Part shown: in pieces, positions 45,604 through 55,012 of the stretch
Layout of the letters: each line of letters opens with the position of its first letter
How positions within the stretch are numbered: position 1 is the stretch's first letter
Assembly: GCA_023242925.1 (NCBI GenBank)
Contig: CP096134.1
Span: forward strand, 2,499,501 to 2,563,500
DNA length: 64,000 bases
Reading direction: 5' to 3'
Source: Hyphomonadaceae bacterium JAD_PAG50586_4
Lineage (GTDB): Bacteria; Pseudomonadota; Alphaproteobacteria; Caulobacterales; Aquidulcibacteraceae
Notes under the pieces: model-generated
Databases searched by the model: none
Seen by the model: the letters and a program-made list of their open reading frames with translations, nothing else
Told to the model about the DNA's origin: nothing
Translations under genes and position numbers: made by a program

Positions 45604-46167
45604 ATGATTGCCGTCATGCACCGTTTGAGGGCCTATCACGCCCTCCTCGCCCTTCTTGCGATCGCCGCCTACCTGAGCGCCGAGTGGGGCAAGGTGCACG
45701 CGTGGCTTGGATACAGCGTCGCTGCCATGATTGTGCTTCGCCTTGCGCTTGCACTGACAGGCGCGCCGCAACTCGGCCTCATGCGGTTTTATCCGCACTT
45801 CAATGGCTTGAACTTGGGCAACGCAATGACCCATCCGGCCATCAGTCGAACGCTGCTGCTGGCGATCGCCACCAGTCTGATCGGCGTGACTGGGACCGGG
45901 ATCGCCATGGACCAGGGACGCGCACTCAGTTTGTCCGGAGGCTCACGGGTCTCATCGTCGACGATGATCGATGAGGCGCGCAGCAATGAACAGATTGGGA
46001 GGCGCGATCATTCCAGTGAAGACGAGGAGGAAGGTGTTCTTTCCGAAATCCACGAGTTCTTCGGGAACCTGCTCGTCGTATTGGTCGGCCTACATGTGAC
46101 GTATCTCTTGCTCTTCAAGCGCCCATTGGCGCTCTTCATGTTATTTCTCGATCGTCGCAAAGAATAG
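45604..46167 (+). CDS. Cytochrome b561-domain protein with acidic loop
   Basis: A 187-residue four-helix di-haem cytochrome b. Haem-ligand histidines are plausible in YHALLALLA, KVHAWLGYS, EIHEFFGNLLVVLVGLHVTYLL. Between helices 3 and 4 is an unusual hydrophilic loop of about 45 residues rich in Asp/Glu and Ser (RRDHSSEDEEEGVLSE). Start ATG 45604 follows GGAGTCTCTT. Such proteins pass electrons between quinol and periplasmic cytochromes c; the c-type cytochrome at 46384 is a possible partner. Confidence 0.88.
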   Translation: MIAVMHRLRAYHALLALLAIAAYLSAEWGKVHAWLGYSVAAMIVLRLALALTGAPQLGLMRFYPHFNGLNLGNAMTHPAISRTLLLAIATSLIGVTGTGIAMDQGRALSLSGGSRVSSSTMIDEARSNEQIGRRDHSSEDEEEGVLSEIHEFFGNLLVVLVGLHVTYLLLFKRPLALFMLFLDRRKE

Positions 46168-46383
46168 GATTATGCGCTTGAAGTCGTTGTCGTGGCTGGA
46201 TGCTGTTCAGGTAGCGCTGTGACCGCACTAAACATGGCCCGGATCATTGCGAGTTCATGCGTGCGCCCGCTCGGCTAGCTTGTCCGCTCTTATCAAATCT
46301 GGTCGCTCGCGCGACGGACTCGTGAACGGCCAGGTCGATCATACAAGCGTTTCACGTTGCGGCAGGCCCTGGTCCGCCGCACA

Positions 46384-46755
46384 ATGCGCGCCATGCGCAA
46401 AAGGCTCTTCCTCGCCCCGCTGATGCTGATCATCCTGGCGGCGGCTTGCGTCGCTCCGCCGCCGGAGGCGCCGCCATCCAGTGTCGGCGCCGCTGAGCTT
46501 GGGGATCCAACGCTGGGGCTAAGGTATGCGGAGCAGAGCTGCGCGTCCTGCCACGCCGTCGCCGCAGGACGGTCTTTATCGCCCAATCCCTCCGCACCGG
46601 CGTTCGACGCGGTCGCCAACACGCCCGGCATGACAGCCATTGCGCTGAATGCCTGGCTCCACACCCCGCACCCATCAATGCCGAACCTCATTGTCGATCC
46701 TGACCGCATTGACGACCTCTCCGCTTATCTCGCAACGCTCAAGACAAGCAGCTAG
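46384..46755 (+). CDS. c-type cytochrome, lipoprotein
   Basis: A small monohaem cytochrome c (about 123 residues) with haem motif CASCH in QSCASCHAVAAG and a likely axial methionine in HPSMPNLIV. The N-terminus is a lipoprotein signal (LMLIILAAAC, followed by a proline-rich spacer). It would be a membrane-tethered periplasmic electron carrier, perhaps linked to the cytochrome b561 upstream. Either ATG 46384 or 46393 may be the start. Confidence 0.88.
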   Translation: MRAMRKRLFLAPLMLIILAAACVAPPPEAPPSSVGAAELGDPTLGLRYAEQSCASCHAVAAGRSLSPNPSAPAFDAVANTPGMTAIALNAWLHTPHPSMPNLIVDPDRIDDLSAYLATLKTSS

Positions 46756-46917
46756 CCGTCCAGCCGGCGGCGGCTGAGCGCTCCGCAGGAACAAAGACGA
46801 TTCGAGAACGCGCGCGCCTAATCGTGCGCAGCCGACGTCTGCGATAGTTGAGAGAAATCAAACCAGCGCTCGGAAAGAACGTCACGCTTGTGCTGGGGCA
46901 AACCCGCGAGTTTCCAG

Positions 46918-48264
46918 ATGATGCATCGTGTGTTGGTCTTTTGCGCTGCCTTGGCGGCCGCCGCGTGCACCATCACCCCGCCCCAGACGCCCAGCGCGTC
47001 AGCGGCGCGCACCATCCAGCCCTCGTGGTCAGCCAACGCCGCTGACGCCCTTCTCGAACTTTCTGCTTCGGCGCAGTCGGAGGGGATTTCATCATTCGAA
47101 AGCGCTGCAGCGGAGGTCACAAACCTGCGGGCGAGTTCCACGACCAGCCCCGCTGGCGCGGCCGCTTTCGATCACGCTGCCGACACGCTCTTTATCGATC
47201 TTGCGCAGGCGTTTGCTCAAGGTGCGGTCGACCCCGCGCGCGCCGATCCGCAATGGCGGATACCCCGTCCTGCGCTTCCAGACGTCCCTACATTGCTTGC
47301 CGCAGCCCGCGGCGATGCACGGGCTGTGCGCGAGCTTGCAACACTCCTGCCCCAATCAACGGAATACGTAGCGCTCCGCGCTGAGCTTGGGCGGGTTCTT
47401 GCAGAGCCGCCAGGTGCGCTCGACCGGGACGGCCATATCCGCGAAGCGCGGATCGCAAGCCTACGCGCAAGCCTCGAACGATGGCGCTGGTTGCCGCGCG
47501 AATTGCCGAGCCCTCGCATCGAGGTGCGCATCGCCCAGTTCCAGGCCGTGCTGCATCAGACATCCGCGCCAGCTCGCATCCACAATGTGATTGTCGGCGC
47601 TCGAACGCGGCAGACGCCGTCCTTCACAGCAGAGATCAACGCGGTCACTTTGAATCCGACATGGACGCCGCCGCGCAGCATTCTCAGCAACGAGCTTCTG
47701 CCTCAGTTTGCGCGCGACCCAAATGCTGCGTCACGTGGCGGCTATGATGCGATCGATGCAGCGGGCGCGGTTATCGATCCCACGACGATCGATTGGGCGG
47801 CGCGGCCATTTCCCTATCAGGTGCGTCAACGTCCAGGCGCGCTCAATGCGTTGGGACGTGTCAAATTCGAGATGCCCAATCCTTACGACATCTATCTTCA
47901 CGACACGCCCAATCACGCTCTATTCGCACGCGACCAGCGCGCGCTCAGCCATGGTTGCGTCCGCGTGGACGACGCGCTGGATCTTGCCGCCGCGGTATTG
48001 GCGCCGGCTTACACAACCTCCTCACTTCAAGAAGAGGTCGATGCCGGTCAGACCAGATCGCTACCGCTTGGCGCGCCGCTTCCGGTTTATTTCCTCTACA
48101 TTACCGCCTTCAGCGCCGACGGCGCCACGGTCCGATATTCCGATGATACTTACCGGCGCGACACTGGTTTGATTGTCGCCCCGCACGCGCCGCAATCTTA
48201 CGCCATCGCCGCGTCTAGCTTCACACCGCCGGTGAGTGAGTGCTGGACCGCCGGCCAAGGCTGA
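46918..48264 (+). CDS. L,D-transpeptidase (YcbB-type) lipoprotein
   Basis: A 448-residue peptidoglycan enzyme. N-terminal lipoprotein signal (VFCAALAAAAC), a helical scaffold domain, then the YkuD catalytic domain with IHNVIVGARTRQTPSFTAEINAVTLNPTWTPP and the active-site HDTPNHALFARDQRALSHGCVRVDDALDLA (SHGCVR cysteine nucleophile). It forms 3-3 cross-links in the periplasm. Length and domain order match the LdtD/YcbB group. There is no clear ribosome-binding site before the double ATG. Confidence 0.92.
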   Translation: MMHRVLVFCAALAAAACTITPPQTPSASAARTIQPSWSANAADALLELSASAQSEGISSFESAAAEVTNLRASSTTSPAGAAAFDHAADTLFIDLAQAFAQGAVDPARADPQWRIPRPALPDVPTLLAAARGDARAVRELATLLPQSTEYVALRAELGRVLAEPPGALDRDGHIREARIASLRASLERWRWLPRELPSPRIEVRIAQFQAVLHQTSAPARIHNVIVGARTRQTPSFTAEINAVTLNPTWTPPRSILSNELLPQFARDPNAASRGGYDAIDAAGAVIDPTTIDWAARPFPYQVRQRPGALNALGRVKFEMPNPYDIYLHDTPNHALFARDQRALSHGCVRVDDALDLAAAVLAPAYTTSSLQEEVDAGQTRSLPLGAPLPVYFLYITAFSADGATVRYSDDTYRRDTGLIVAPHAPQSYAIAASSFTPPVSECWTAGQG

Positions 48265-48349
48265 ACGTGGCGATGGCGGTCTCTGAAATCGCGAAAGACG
48301 CTTGCCTTCAATCGGCGGCAGCAAGCGCCATAGGCAGGACCATGAACGA

Positions 48350-49624
48350 ATGACCGACCACACCGACGAAGACGCCGACGCGTCGATCGCGCCGGACAAG
48401 GCGCTCTCCTTGCCCACGATGCGTCTGATCGCGGGTGGCCTGCTGGTTTTGATGGCGCTACTTTTTCTGTTGGCGGTTTCGCAATCCGGGCAGGGCGCGG
48501 CTTGGGGCTATGCGCGCGCCTTCGCGGAAGCAGCACTCGTCGGAGGTCTCGCCGACTGGTTTGCGGTGACCGCAATTTTCCGCCGTCCGCTCGGTCTGCC
48601 TATCCCCCACACCGCCATCATCCCGCGCAGCAAAGAGCGTATCGCAAACACTTTGGGCGATTTTGTCTCCGTCAATTTCCTTGCGCCAGAGGTGATAAGC
48701 GCGCGCTTGGCGAACCAAGACCTCGCCACGTCTCTCGGCCGTCAGCTGGCTGACCCTGTCACCGCGCGGCGCATTGCCAATAGCGTTATGGACGCATTGC
48801 CGGCGATTTCCGAGCTGCTCGACGATGAGGTCGTGAGTGATTTCATGCGCCGCCAGATCGGCGAGTTCAGCCGCGATGAAAGACTATCCGCCGCAATCGG
48901 CCGCGGCCTTCAATTGCTGACCGAGCATGGCCGCCATCAAGGCGTTCTTGACGCGGCGTTATCGGAAGGGTGGCGCGCTTTGGAAGAGCACGAAGTGGCC
49001 ATCCGCGCGCAGGTGCGGGCGCGCACATCTTGGGTGTGGCGGTTGATTTCGCTTGATGCGCGCGCATCCGACGCTCTGATCTCCGCAATAGAAGACACGA
49101 TGCGCCAGATTGCGGCACAACCCGATCACCCGGCGCGCAAACGCATCACCGAATTACTGCAGAAGTTCTCGGACGATCTGCAGACCTCGCCAGAGCTACG
49201 CTTGCAGATCGAGCAAGTGGTTGGCGACATCCTCGCTCACCCGGCTGTGGCCGCATATTTCGCCGATGTCTGGCGAGCGCTGAAGGCAGCGTTGCGTGCG
49301 GGCGCTGAGGCGCCGCAATCTTCCGCGCGTCTGGCTCTGGCCGAAGGCATTGAGCGGTTTGGGGCAGCCTTGCTGGACGACGCCCAGGTGTTAGAAACAC
49401 TAAACCGCCGCCTTCGCGCGCTGCTTGCCGAAATATCCGGCCGTCACGGCCGCGATGTCGGCGCTCTCATCTCCGAGACCATCCGGAGCTGGGATACACG
49501 CACGGTGGTGGAGAAGCTCGAGCAAAGCGTGGGCCCCGATCTTCAGTACATCAGGATCAACGGCACCGTCATCGGCGGCCTAATCGGCCTGACCATTCAT
49601 CAAATCACGCAGTGGCTGACGTGA
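48350..49624 (+). CDS. DUF445-family membrane protein
   Basis: A 424-residue protein. Features: N-terminal transmembrane helix (LIAGGLLVLMALLFLLAV), the conserved AEAALVGGLADWFAVTAIFRRPLGLPIPHTAIIPRSKERIANTLGDFVSVNFL block, a long helical middle and the C-terminal YIRINGTVIGGLIGLTIHQI. All are hallmarks of DUF445 (YjiN-like). Function is unknown; related proteins are linked to membrane or sporulation processes. Single gene. Confidence 0.92.
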   Translation: MTDHTDEDADASIAPDKALSLPTMRLIAGGLLVLMALLFLLAVSQSGQGAAWGYARAFAEAALVGGLADWFAVTAIFRRPLGLPIPHTAIIPRSKERIANTLGDFVSVNFLAPEVISARLANQDLATSLGRQLADPVTARRIANSVMDALPAISELLDDEVVSDFMRRQIGEFSRDERLSAAIGRGLQLLTEHGRHQGVLDAALSEGWRALEEHEVAIRAQVRARTSWVWRLISLDARASDALISAIEDTMRQIAAQPDHPARKRITELLQKFSDDLQTSPELRLQIEQVVGDILAHPAVAAYFADVWRALKAALRAGAEAPQSSARLALAEGIERFGAALLDDAQVLETLNRRLRALLAEISGRHGRDVGALISETIRSWDTRTVVEKLEQSVGPDLQYIRINGTVIGGLIGLTIHQITQWLT

Positions 49625-49727
49625 TCGCCGCGATTACAGGCCGCAGCGCATCGGTCAGCCGACAAGCCTCATTCGGCGCCGATGACGCTGCTGGCGCACG
49701 CGAAACGGATGCGCGTGCCCGTTCATG

Positions 49728-50130
49728 TCAGACGAGGCGATAGTGCAGGTCTTCGCTGCGCGCACGCCTTGCGCTCTCAGTCTGCCTGCGAAGAAATTCT
49801 GCGAGGATGTCGCTCGTGTCGGCAAAGCCCGCGGCTTCGATAACGATCGTCGCCATCGGCGCCGGAGGCAAAGTCCCTGTAATATCGTTGCGTCGGCCGT
49901 TCGTCCCCTGTTGCGCCGATCTTGCCGTTATCGCAGCGCTGACGCTTGGTAGGGTCCGACACGAAGTCATGGGCGCCGGCGACCTCTTTGAAGCGCGCCT
50001 CGGCGGCCTTGTCTCCAGGATTAAGATCAGGGTGAAGCGTCTTAGCGAGCCGACGATAGGCTTTGCGTATATCGTCCGTGCATGCGGCGCGGGCAACGCC
50101 CAAAACCGCGTAGGGGTCTGTCACGACCAC
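49728..50130 (-). pseudogene. Truncated, frameshifted DnaJ-class J-domain protein
   Basis: The J-domain is intact (DPYAVLGVARAACTDDIRKAYRRLAKTLHPDLNPGDKAAEARFKEVAGAHDFVSDPTKR, with the HPD triad). After YYRDFASG the frame must shift near 49830 to reach AGFADTSDILAEFL and RARSEDLHYRLV, where the gene stops although CbpA-type proteins continue with their substrate-binding domains. Hence both a frameshift and a lost C-terminus. It may still make a free J-domain. Confidence 0.75.
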
Positions 50131-50345
50131 AATCTTCCTTCATCGCCGAGCGGCGCCCATCTTCTCCTGCGGATCACATTAGCCTGTTGAGGCTGCTCAA
50201 CTCGCCGCAGCCTCAAAGGCGCCGCTTCAGTGCGCTGCTGAGAAATCGCGGCACTGCAGAGTCAGGCGGAATGGCGACCATTGCAAGCAATGTCTGCCGT
50301 CGCACCTAGCCCGAGGCGCGTGCCGTCGCATGCTAGGTTTTGAGC

Positions 50346-50540
50346 ATGCATTTTCTTATAACCCGCGACCCAGCCGGCCTTTGGCACTGGAAGCTCCTTA
50401 TGACGGACCTCAGTACAATAGCGAAGAGTGTCATGGAGTACGCCACACGCGTGGCCTGCGAGGACGGCATTGACCTTGTGAGGATCACCAACAGCGGCAC
50501 CCCAATCCGCTACACGCCCAAGCAGAACATGGACGACTAG
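50346..50540 (+). CDS. Short YegP/DUF1508-like protein
   Basis: A 64-residue protein starting MHFLITRDPAGLWHWKLLMTD. The W-x-W-x-L strand, IAKSVMEYATRVACEDGIDLVRI and the terminal charged tail follow the DUF1508 pattern (YegP single repeat), though sequence is divergent. Such proteins are small dimers of unknown function. Stands alone between the DnaJ remnant and the ABC exporter. Confidence 0.6.
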   Translation: MHFLITRDPAGLWHWKLLMTDLSTIAKSVMEYATRVACEDGIDLVRITNSGTPIRYTPKQNMDD

Positions 50541-50579
50541 TGTCCATTCTACGCATTCCACACCAAAGCCCCATTCCGC

Positions 50580-52420
50580 TCAGCCCGCCGCAAGTGGAGA
50601 CGCTTCCATGAATTGCATGGCCGCCAGTCTCGCATAAAGACCGCCGCGCGCGACCAGGGCCGCATGGTCGCCCTCTTCCACCACGCGTCCGGCTTCCATC
50701 ACCACGATACGATCCGCCTCCAGCACAGTTGCGAGGCGGTGAGCGATCACGAGCGTTGTGCGCCCCTTGCGCGCCTCGGCGAGGGCTGCTTGGACATAGC
50801 GTTCGTTCTGCGCATCAAGCGCACTCGTGGCCTCGTCGAGCAACAGCACTGGAGCATCGCGCGCCAGCGCCCGCGCCAAGGCAAGGCGTTGGCGCTCTCC
50901 CCGGAGAGCGCCTTACCGCGATCGCCGACGAGCGCGCCCAATCCCCCGCGAGGCTCAAGAAACGGCCATGCCTCGGCGCGACGCGCCGCGTCTTCAAGTG
51001 CGGCAGCGCTCGCTTCCGGCCGGCCGAGCGCGATATTTTCGCCCGCCGTGCCTGAGAAGAGATGGGCATCCTGCGAGACATAGGAAAACCGCGTCCGCCA
51101 GGCGCGCGGATCGGCATCGCGCGCTTCAACCCCGTCGAGCAGCAGGCGCCCGGCTTGTGGATCGTAAAAGCGAAGCAACAAGCGAAAGACTGTGCTCTTG
51201 CCGGCGCCGGAGGGGCCGACGAGCGCGACAGTTTCGCCGGGTTTCACCGTAAAGGAAAACTCCCGCAGCGCCGAGCGTTCGCCAGCGTCAGGATACGCAA
51301 ACGAGACAGAGTCGAACTGCACGAAACCACGGCCGGGCTCGGGCAACGCGACGGGCGAAGCCGGCGCTGCAATGTCGGGCGTCTCGCTCAAGATCTGCGT
51401 CAAACGCGCCGTGGCGCCCGAGGCCTTCAACACATCGCCCCAGACCTCCGACAGCATCGCGCCATTGCTCGCCGCCAGAATGGCAAAGAGGACAAACTGC
51501 GCCAGTGCGCCAGGCGTCATGTCGCCTGCGAGCACCGAGCGCGCGCCCAGCCATAGGACGAGCGCTACGCCCAGAAACATCACACTGATCGCGCCGGCCG
51601 TCAGTTGCGCGCGGGCGTGAATGCGTTTGCGCGCGGCTTCGAACGCCTTTTCCACGGCCGTTCGAAAGCGGGCGCGCATGTCATCTTCGCGCCCAAACGC
51701 CTGCACGGTGTCTATGGCGTCAATGCTCTCCGACGCTGAGGAAGATGCGTCGGCGATACGATCCTGCGCAGCTGTCGCGAGCTTACGCACCCGGCGCCCG
51801 AACAACAGAATTGGCCCAAGCATGGCCGGGATAATCAACAGCAGCAGACCCGCCAGTTGGGCATTGGTGATGGCCAACAGAACGGAAGCGCCAAACAGGG
51901 TGATAATGGACCGCGCCGCGATCGAGGCCGTCGATCCAACCAGATTTTCCACCATGGCCGCATCGACAGTCAGACGAGACAAAACCTCGCCCGTGCTGAC
52001 ACGGGTGAAGTAGCCGGGCGATAGCGATAAGAGATGATCGTACACGTCAGCGCGGAGGTTTGCGACGATGCGCTCACCTATCTTGCTGACGAAATAGAAG
52101 CGGCCTGCGGAGAATAGCGCCATCAGCAACGCAACGACGCCCAGGCCCAGGAATGCGCGATCCACGGCCGCCGGGTCACCGACGACAAAGCCATGATCAA
52201 TGACGCCGCGAAACGCCAAAGGCACAGCGAGGCTCGCCGCCGAAGCAAGCAGCAGGAAGATTCCGGCGCCGATAAGGTCAAGGCGGTGTCGCCCGAGATA
52301 CGGCAACAAACGCTGTAAGGGCCGGATGTCGCGGGCGCGCGGGCGCTTCGCCGCGGCGACGCTCATGTTCGTCACGTGCTCAGCGCCGTAACTCGGCCGG
52401 TCAGTTTCTGCTTGGGGCAT
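50580..52420 (-). CDS. ABC exporter half-transporter (MsbA/ABCB-like), frameshifted
   Basis: About 613 residues when corrected, a fused six-helix permease and nucleotide-binding domain. Walker [13 protein letters not shown]-loop [11 protein letters not shown], Walker [14 protein letters not shown] and H-loop IAHRL. The signature [15 protein letters not shown] is split: the run of four C at 50899-50902 (plus strand) lacks one base. The permease begins [19 protein letters not shown]. Likely a homodimeric lipid or drug exporter. The start is uncertain among several in-frame ATGs (52420 used). Confidence 0.92.
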
Positions 52421-52564
52421 GCCGAGATGTGGCATGCGCCAGCCTTGCCGCCAAGATCGAGCGCCTCAGACAAGAGGCGCGTCGCGTGTCAATCCAGCGG
52501 AGCCTTATCGTCAAATGGTGTAGCCTTCTTCACGAGTCGTTGCACCGGCGCCGACGCCGAACGG

Positions 52565-52690
52565 TCAAACGCCGTGAGCAGGGTTCGGCCAGAAGAAAGC
52601 AACAATCACCAGAGCCCAAACCAACGCCCAGAATAGCCACGTGACAGTTGGATGGCGTGCCTGCCATTCGAGGATGCGCTTATGCAGCAT
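52565..52690 (-). CDS. Small membrane protein of 41 residues
   Basis: Reads MLHKRILEWQARHPTVTWLF, then a hydrophobic stretch ending NPAHGV. A good Shine-Dalgarno AGGAGG (minus strand of 52700-52705) is spaced nine or ten bases before the ATG, and the gene starts 36 bases after the META-domain gene on the same strand. A charged cytoplasmic helix and one transmembrane span are visible. No homologue known to me; the ribosome-binding site and operon position are the evidence. Confidence 0.6.
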   Translation of the reverse strand: MLHKRILEWQARHPTVTWLFWALVWALVIVAFFWPNPAHGV

Positions 52691-52726
52691 TGGCGTGCGC
52701 CTCCTGCCTTGGTGCGCGCAATCGTT

Positions 52727-53206
52727 TCAGGGAGACGGCGCCGGCGTCGCGGGCTGTGTCAGCGTTGCGAACTCATCGAGACGCAAGTTGAGCAAGGCTT
52801 CGCCCTGCTCTTGGGGCAGGAGCTCAAGCGCCTTGCCGCGCCGCTGGAAGCGATGCACCGAGGGCAGAACGCCGAGGAAACGGGCTTCGTCGGTCGCGGC
52901 CTCTGGACTTGCGCATTCTCCTGGCTCCTCTTGGATTGGCCCGACCGCAAGCGCGTCAGAGAACGCCGTCATCGACGCTGAGAATTGATTGCATCCGGTA
53001 AAACCCGCGATCGCGCCAGTGCTGGCGTCGATCTCCATATAGACCTCCACGCCACCTCCCAAGGATGCGCCGGCTATCTGCTGGACGACCCAAGAACCAC
53101 CGAGATCCTCCGGCAGTTCGCTCGAAGCTGACCAGCCGCAACCTGACAATGCCGTTCCCGCCAAACCCAGAAGAGCCCAATAGGGCAAGAAATATGCGCG
53201 CCGCAT
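52727..53206 (-). CDS. META-domain (HslJ-like) lipoprotein
   Basis: A 159-residue lipoprotein: signal LLGLAGTALSGC, then a META domain with LGGSWVVQQIAGASLGGGVEVYMEID, GAIAGFTGCNQFSAS (the conserved GCN) and a closing LLPQEQGEALLNLRLDE. HslJ-type proteins are outer-membrane, heat- or stress-induced and of unclear function. Likely co-transcribed with the small membrane protein downstream. Confidence 0.85.
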   Translation of the reverse strand: MRRAYFLPYWALLGLAGTALSGCGWSASSELPEDLGGSWVVQQIAGASLGGGVEVYMEIDASTGAIAGFTGCNQFSASMTAFSDALAVGPIQEEPGECASPEAATDEARFLGVLPSVHRFQRRGKALELLPQEQGEALLNLRLDEFATLTQPATPAPSP

Positions 53207-53367
53207 AGGAGCCTCATGCCGGGTCAAAGGCGCCCATTGACGCGCCGACTGAAGACGCCAGCGTAAGCTCCCTTTGCGGACGGACTTTGATATAGCTCAA
53301 TGCCCACGGGGTCGTGATCTGAGCGACCATATCCCTAGAATGTTGAATCTCGCAGGTGAGCGACACA

Positions 53368-53808
53368 ATGGCTGAACACATGGGCGAATATGGATCGGAG
53401 CTGTCCTCGACAGGTTTGGCCGATACCTTCTTCACGTTCGCCGCGTATTTCTGCGTCGCTGTAGTTCTCACCGCCTTGTTCGTGATCATCTACGTTCGCA
53501 CGACGCCGCACGATGAGTTCAAGCTCATGCGCGAAGGCAATGGCGCAGCAGCGCTCGGCCTCACGGGCGCGCTCATCGGGTTTGTCATTCCGCTTGCGCA
53601 GGTGATCAGCGTGAGCGGCGCGTTGCTGGGTGCAGTGATATGGGGCGCAGGCGCGCTCTTGGTTCAGACCGCCGGTCAATTCGGCGCGCGTCAATTGTTT
53701 CCCACGCTTACGGCGGACATTGCCGCCGGCCAATACTCAGCCGCTATCGTACAGGCGGGCATCGCGCTCTCTTTGGGCATATTGCAGGCTGCGTGTTGGG
53801 CCCCCTGA
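53368..53808 (+). CDS. DUF350-family membrane protein
   Basis: A 146-residue four-helix membrane protein. The internal repeat typical of DUF350 is evident: LADTFFTFAAYFCVAVVLTALFVIIYVRTTPHDEFKLMREGNGAAALGLTGALIGFVIPLA and then VIWGAGALLVQTAGQFGARQLFPTLTADIAAGQYSAAIVQAGIALSLGIL. Often encoded with glutathionylspermidine synthase or potassium-channel genes; here it is alone. Function unknown. Confidence 0.9.
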   Translation: MAEHMGEYGSELSSTGLADTFFTFAAYFCVAVVLTALFVIIYVRTTPHDEFKLMREGNGAAALGLTGALIGFVIPLAQVISVSGALLGAVIWGAGALLVQTAGQFGARQLFPTLTADIAAGQYSAAIVQAGIALSLGILQAACWAP

Positions 53809-53878
53809 CGTGCGAGCCGATCAAGACGAGATCACTGGCCCACGAGAGCGCCAGCCTCGTCGAACCCCCAATCTTGAT

Positions 53879-54589
53879 TCACTTCCCCAAAAGCCGGTCA
53901 AACTCCTTCTTGGAAACCGCGTAGCATTCACACGACAAGTTCTTTAGTCCCCGCCGATCCAGAATGGTCACCACCCCGCGTGTGTATTCAATGAGGCCGC
54001 GGCGCTGCAGAGCGCTTGCCGCGCGGGTGACCCCGGTCCGCTGGACGCCAAGCATCATAGCCAGAAATTCCTGAGTGAGCAGAAACTCCTCGGACTGCAT
54101 GCGATCGTGCGTCATCAGCAGCCATCTGCAGCAGCGTTGCTCGATATTGTGAAAGTGATTGCAGGCCGCAGATTGAGCGACTTGATTGAAGAGCGCGTGG
54201 GTGTAACGCAACATCACCGCCCGCATCGTAGCGCTTGCCGACAGTTCCGCATTGAAGCGCGCTGCTGGCATGCTGAGGCCCGCGCCCGGCACTTGAATAT
54301 AGACGCTGGTCGGCGCTTGGGAGTCGCCGAGGACTATGGGCAATCCTACCAGTCCTTCATTGCCGATAGTGCCGACTTCAGCCGCCTGCCCGTTGTTCAT
54401 CGTGTTCACGAGCGAGCCAACGCCGGTTTCGATGAAATAGACGGCGTCGAGGGGTTTATTGGCCTCGTAGAGTGATTGTCGGTAGGTGAGAGGCGCGCGC
54501 GTCAAATGAGGACGCAAGCGCCCGTAATCCTTCGCCGACAAGAGCGCGAGCAATCGATTGACTGGCGCCTCTAGGGGCTTGCGGGACAT
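53879..54589 (-). CDS. Crp/Fnr-family transcriptional regulator
   Basis: A 236-residue regulator with an N-terminal cyclic-nucleotide-binding-type beta-barrel (YEANKPLDAVYFIETGVGSLVNTMNNGQAAEVGTIGNEGLVGLPIVLG) and a C-terminal winged helix (LTQEFLAMMLGVQRTGVTRAASALQRRGLIEYTRGVVTILDRRGL). Several cysteines are present (ACNHF, QRCCRW, CECY), but not the Fnr iron-sulfur pattern. It belongs to the alphaproteobacterial group responding to unknown, often stress-related, signals. Single gene. Confidence 0.92.
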   Translation of the reverse strand: MSRKPLEAPVNRLLALLSAKDYGRLRPHLTRAPLTYRQSLYEANKPLDAVYFIETGVGSLVNTMNNGQAAEVGTIGNEGLVGLPIVLGDSQAPTSVYIQVPGAGLSMPAARFNAELSASATMRAVMLRYTHALFNQVAQSAACNHFHNIEQRCCRWLLMTHDRMQSEEFLLTQEFLAMMLGVQRTGVTRAASALQRRGLIEYTRGVVTILDRRGLKNLSCECYAVSKKEFDRLLGK

Positions 54590-55012
54590 CGCTATGTTCC
54601 TTGCCGCGCCTTCGAAGGCGGCTCACATCAAACGCTAGTTCGGCCCTAAGTCATGGACTTGCGGCAGATCAAGCGACGACGACGTTCAACGGCAGTCGCG
54701 GCCGCACTTTTGAACCAACGCGCGCCAGCGTGCCGAAGGTCCGTTAGCGCGAGACTTCATTTCACGCCCCGCGGTCGGGTTGCGCGAAGCGGCCTGTGTG
54801 GCGCTTCATCTCAGCGCAGCCGACCTGGCGACCGGCGGGCTAGGGCCAGCAACGATTAGGTCGCTAATCGCTTCGTCGCGCCTTCCAAGCATCGCTTCAA
54901 AAACGCCAATTTGCAGGCCACCGGGCCCCCTTCATTCACCAACAAAGCTCGGCCTTAGAATACTGCTGACGTGACCCCCGTTTCTCATCCAGCCGCCACT
55001 GGAGTCCGGTCG
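54590..55012. other. Gene-free stretch with a perfect inverted repeat
   Basis: No supported coding frame in about 420 bases upstream of the Crp/Fnr gene. The only notable element is CGATTAG-GTCG-CTAATCG (54853-54870), perfect seven-base arms, a candidate operator or hairpin. A similar string, CGATTAGGGTCGCT, occurs at 63969-63982. Confidence 0.45.

Noticed and set aside
54653..54859. A 68-codon frame upstream of the Crp/Fnr gene
   Set aside because: Arg/Ala/Ser-rich translation with no ribosome-binding site or protein-like pattern.
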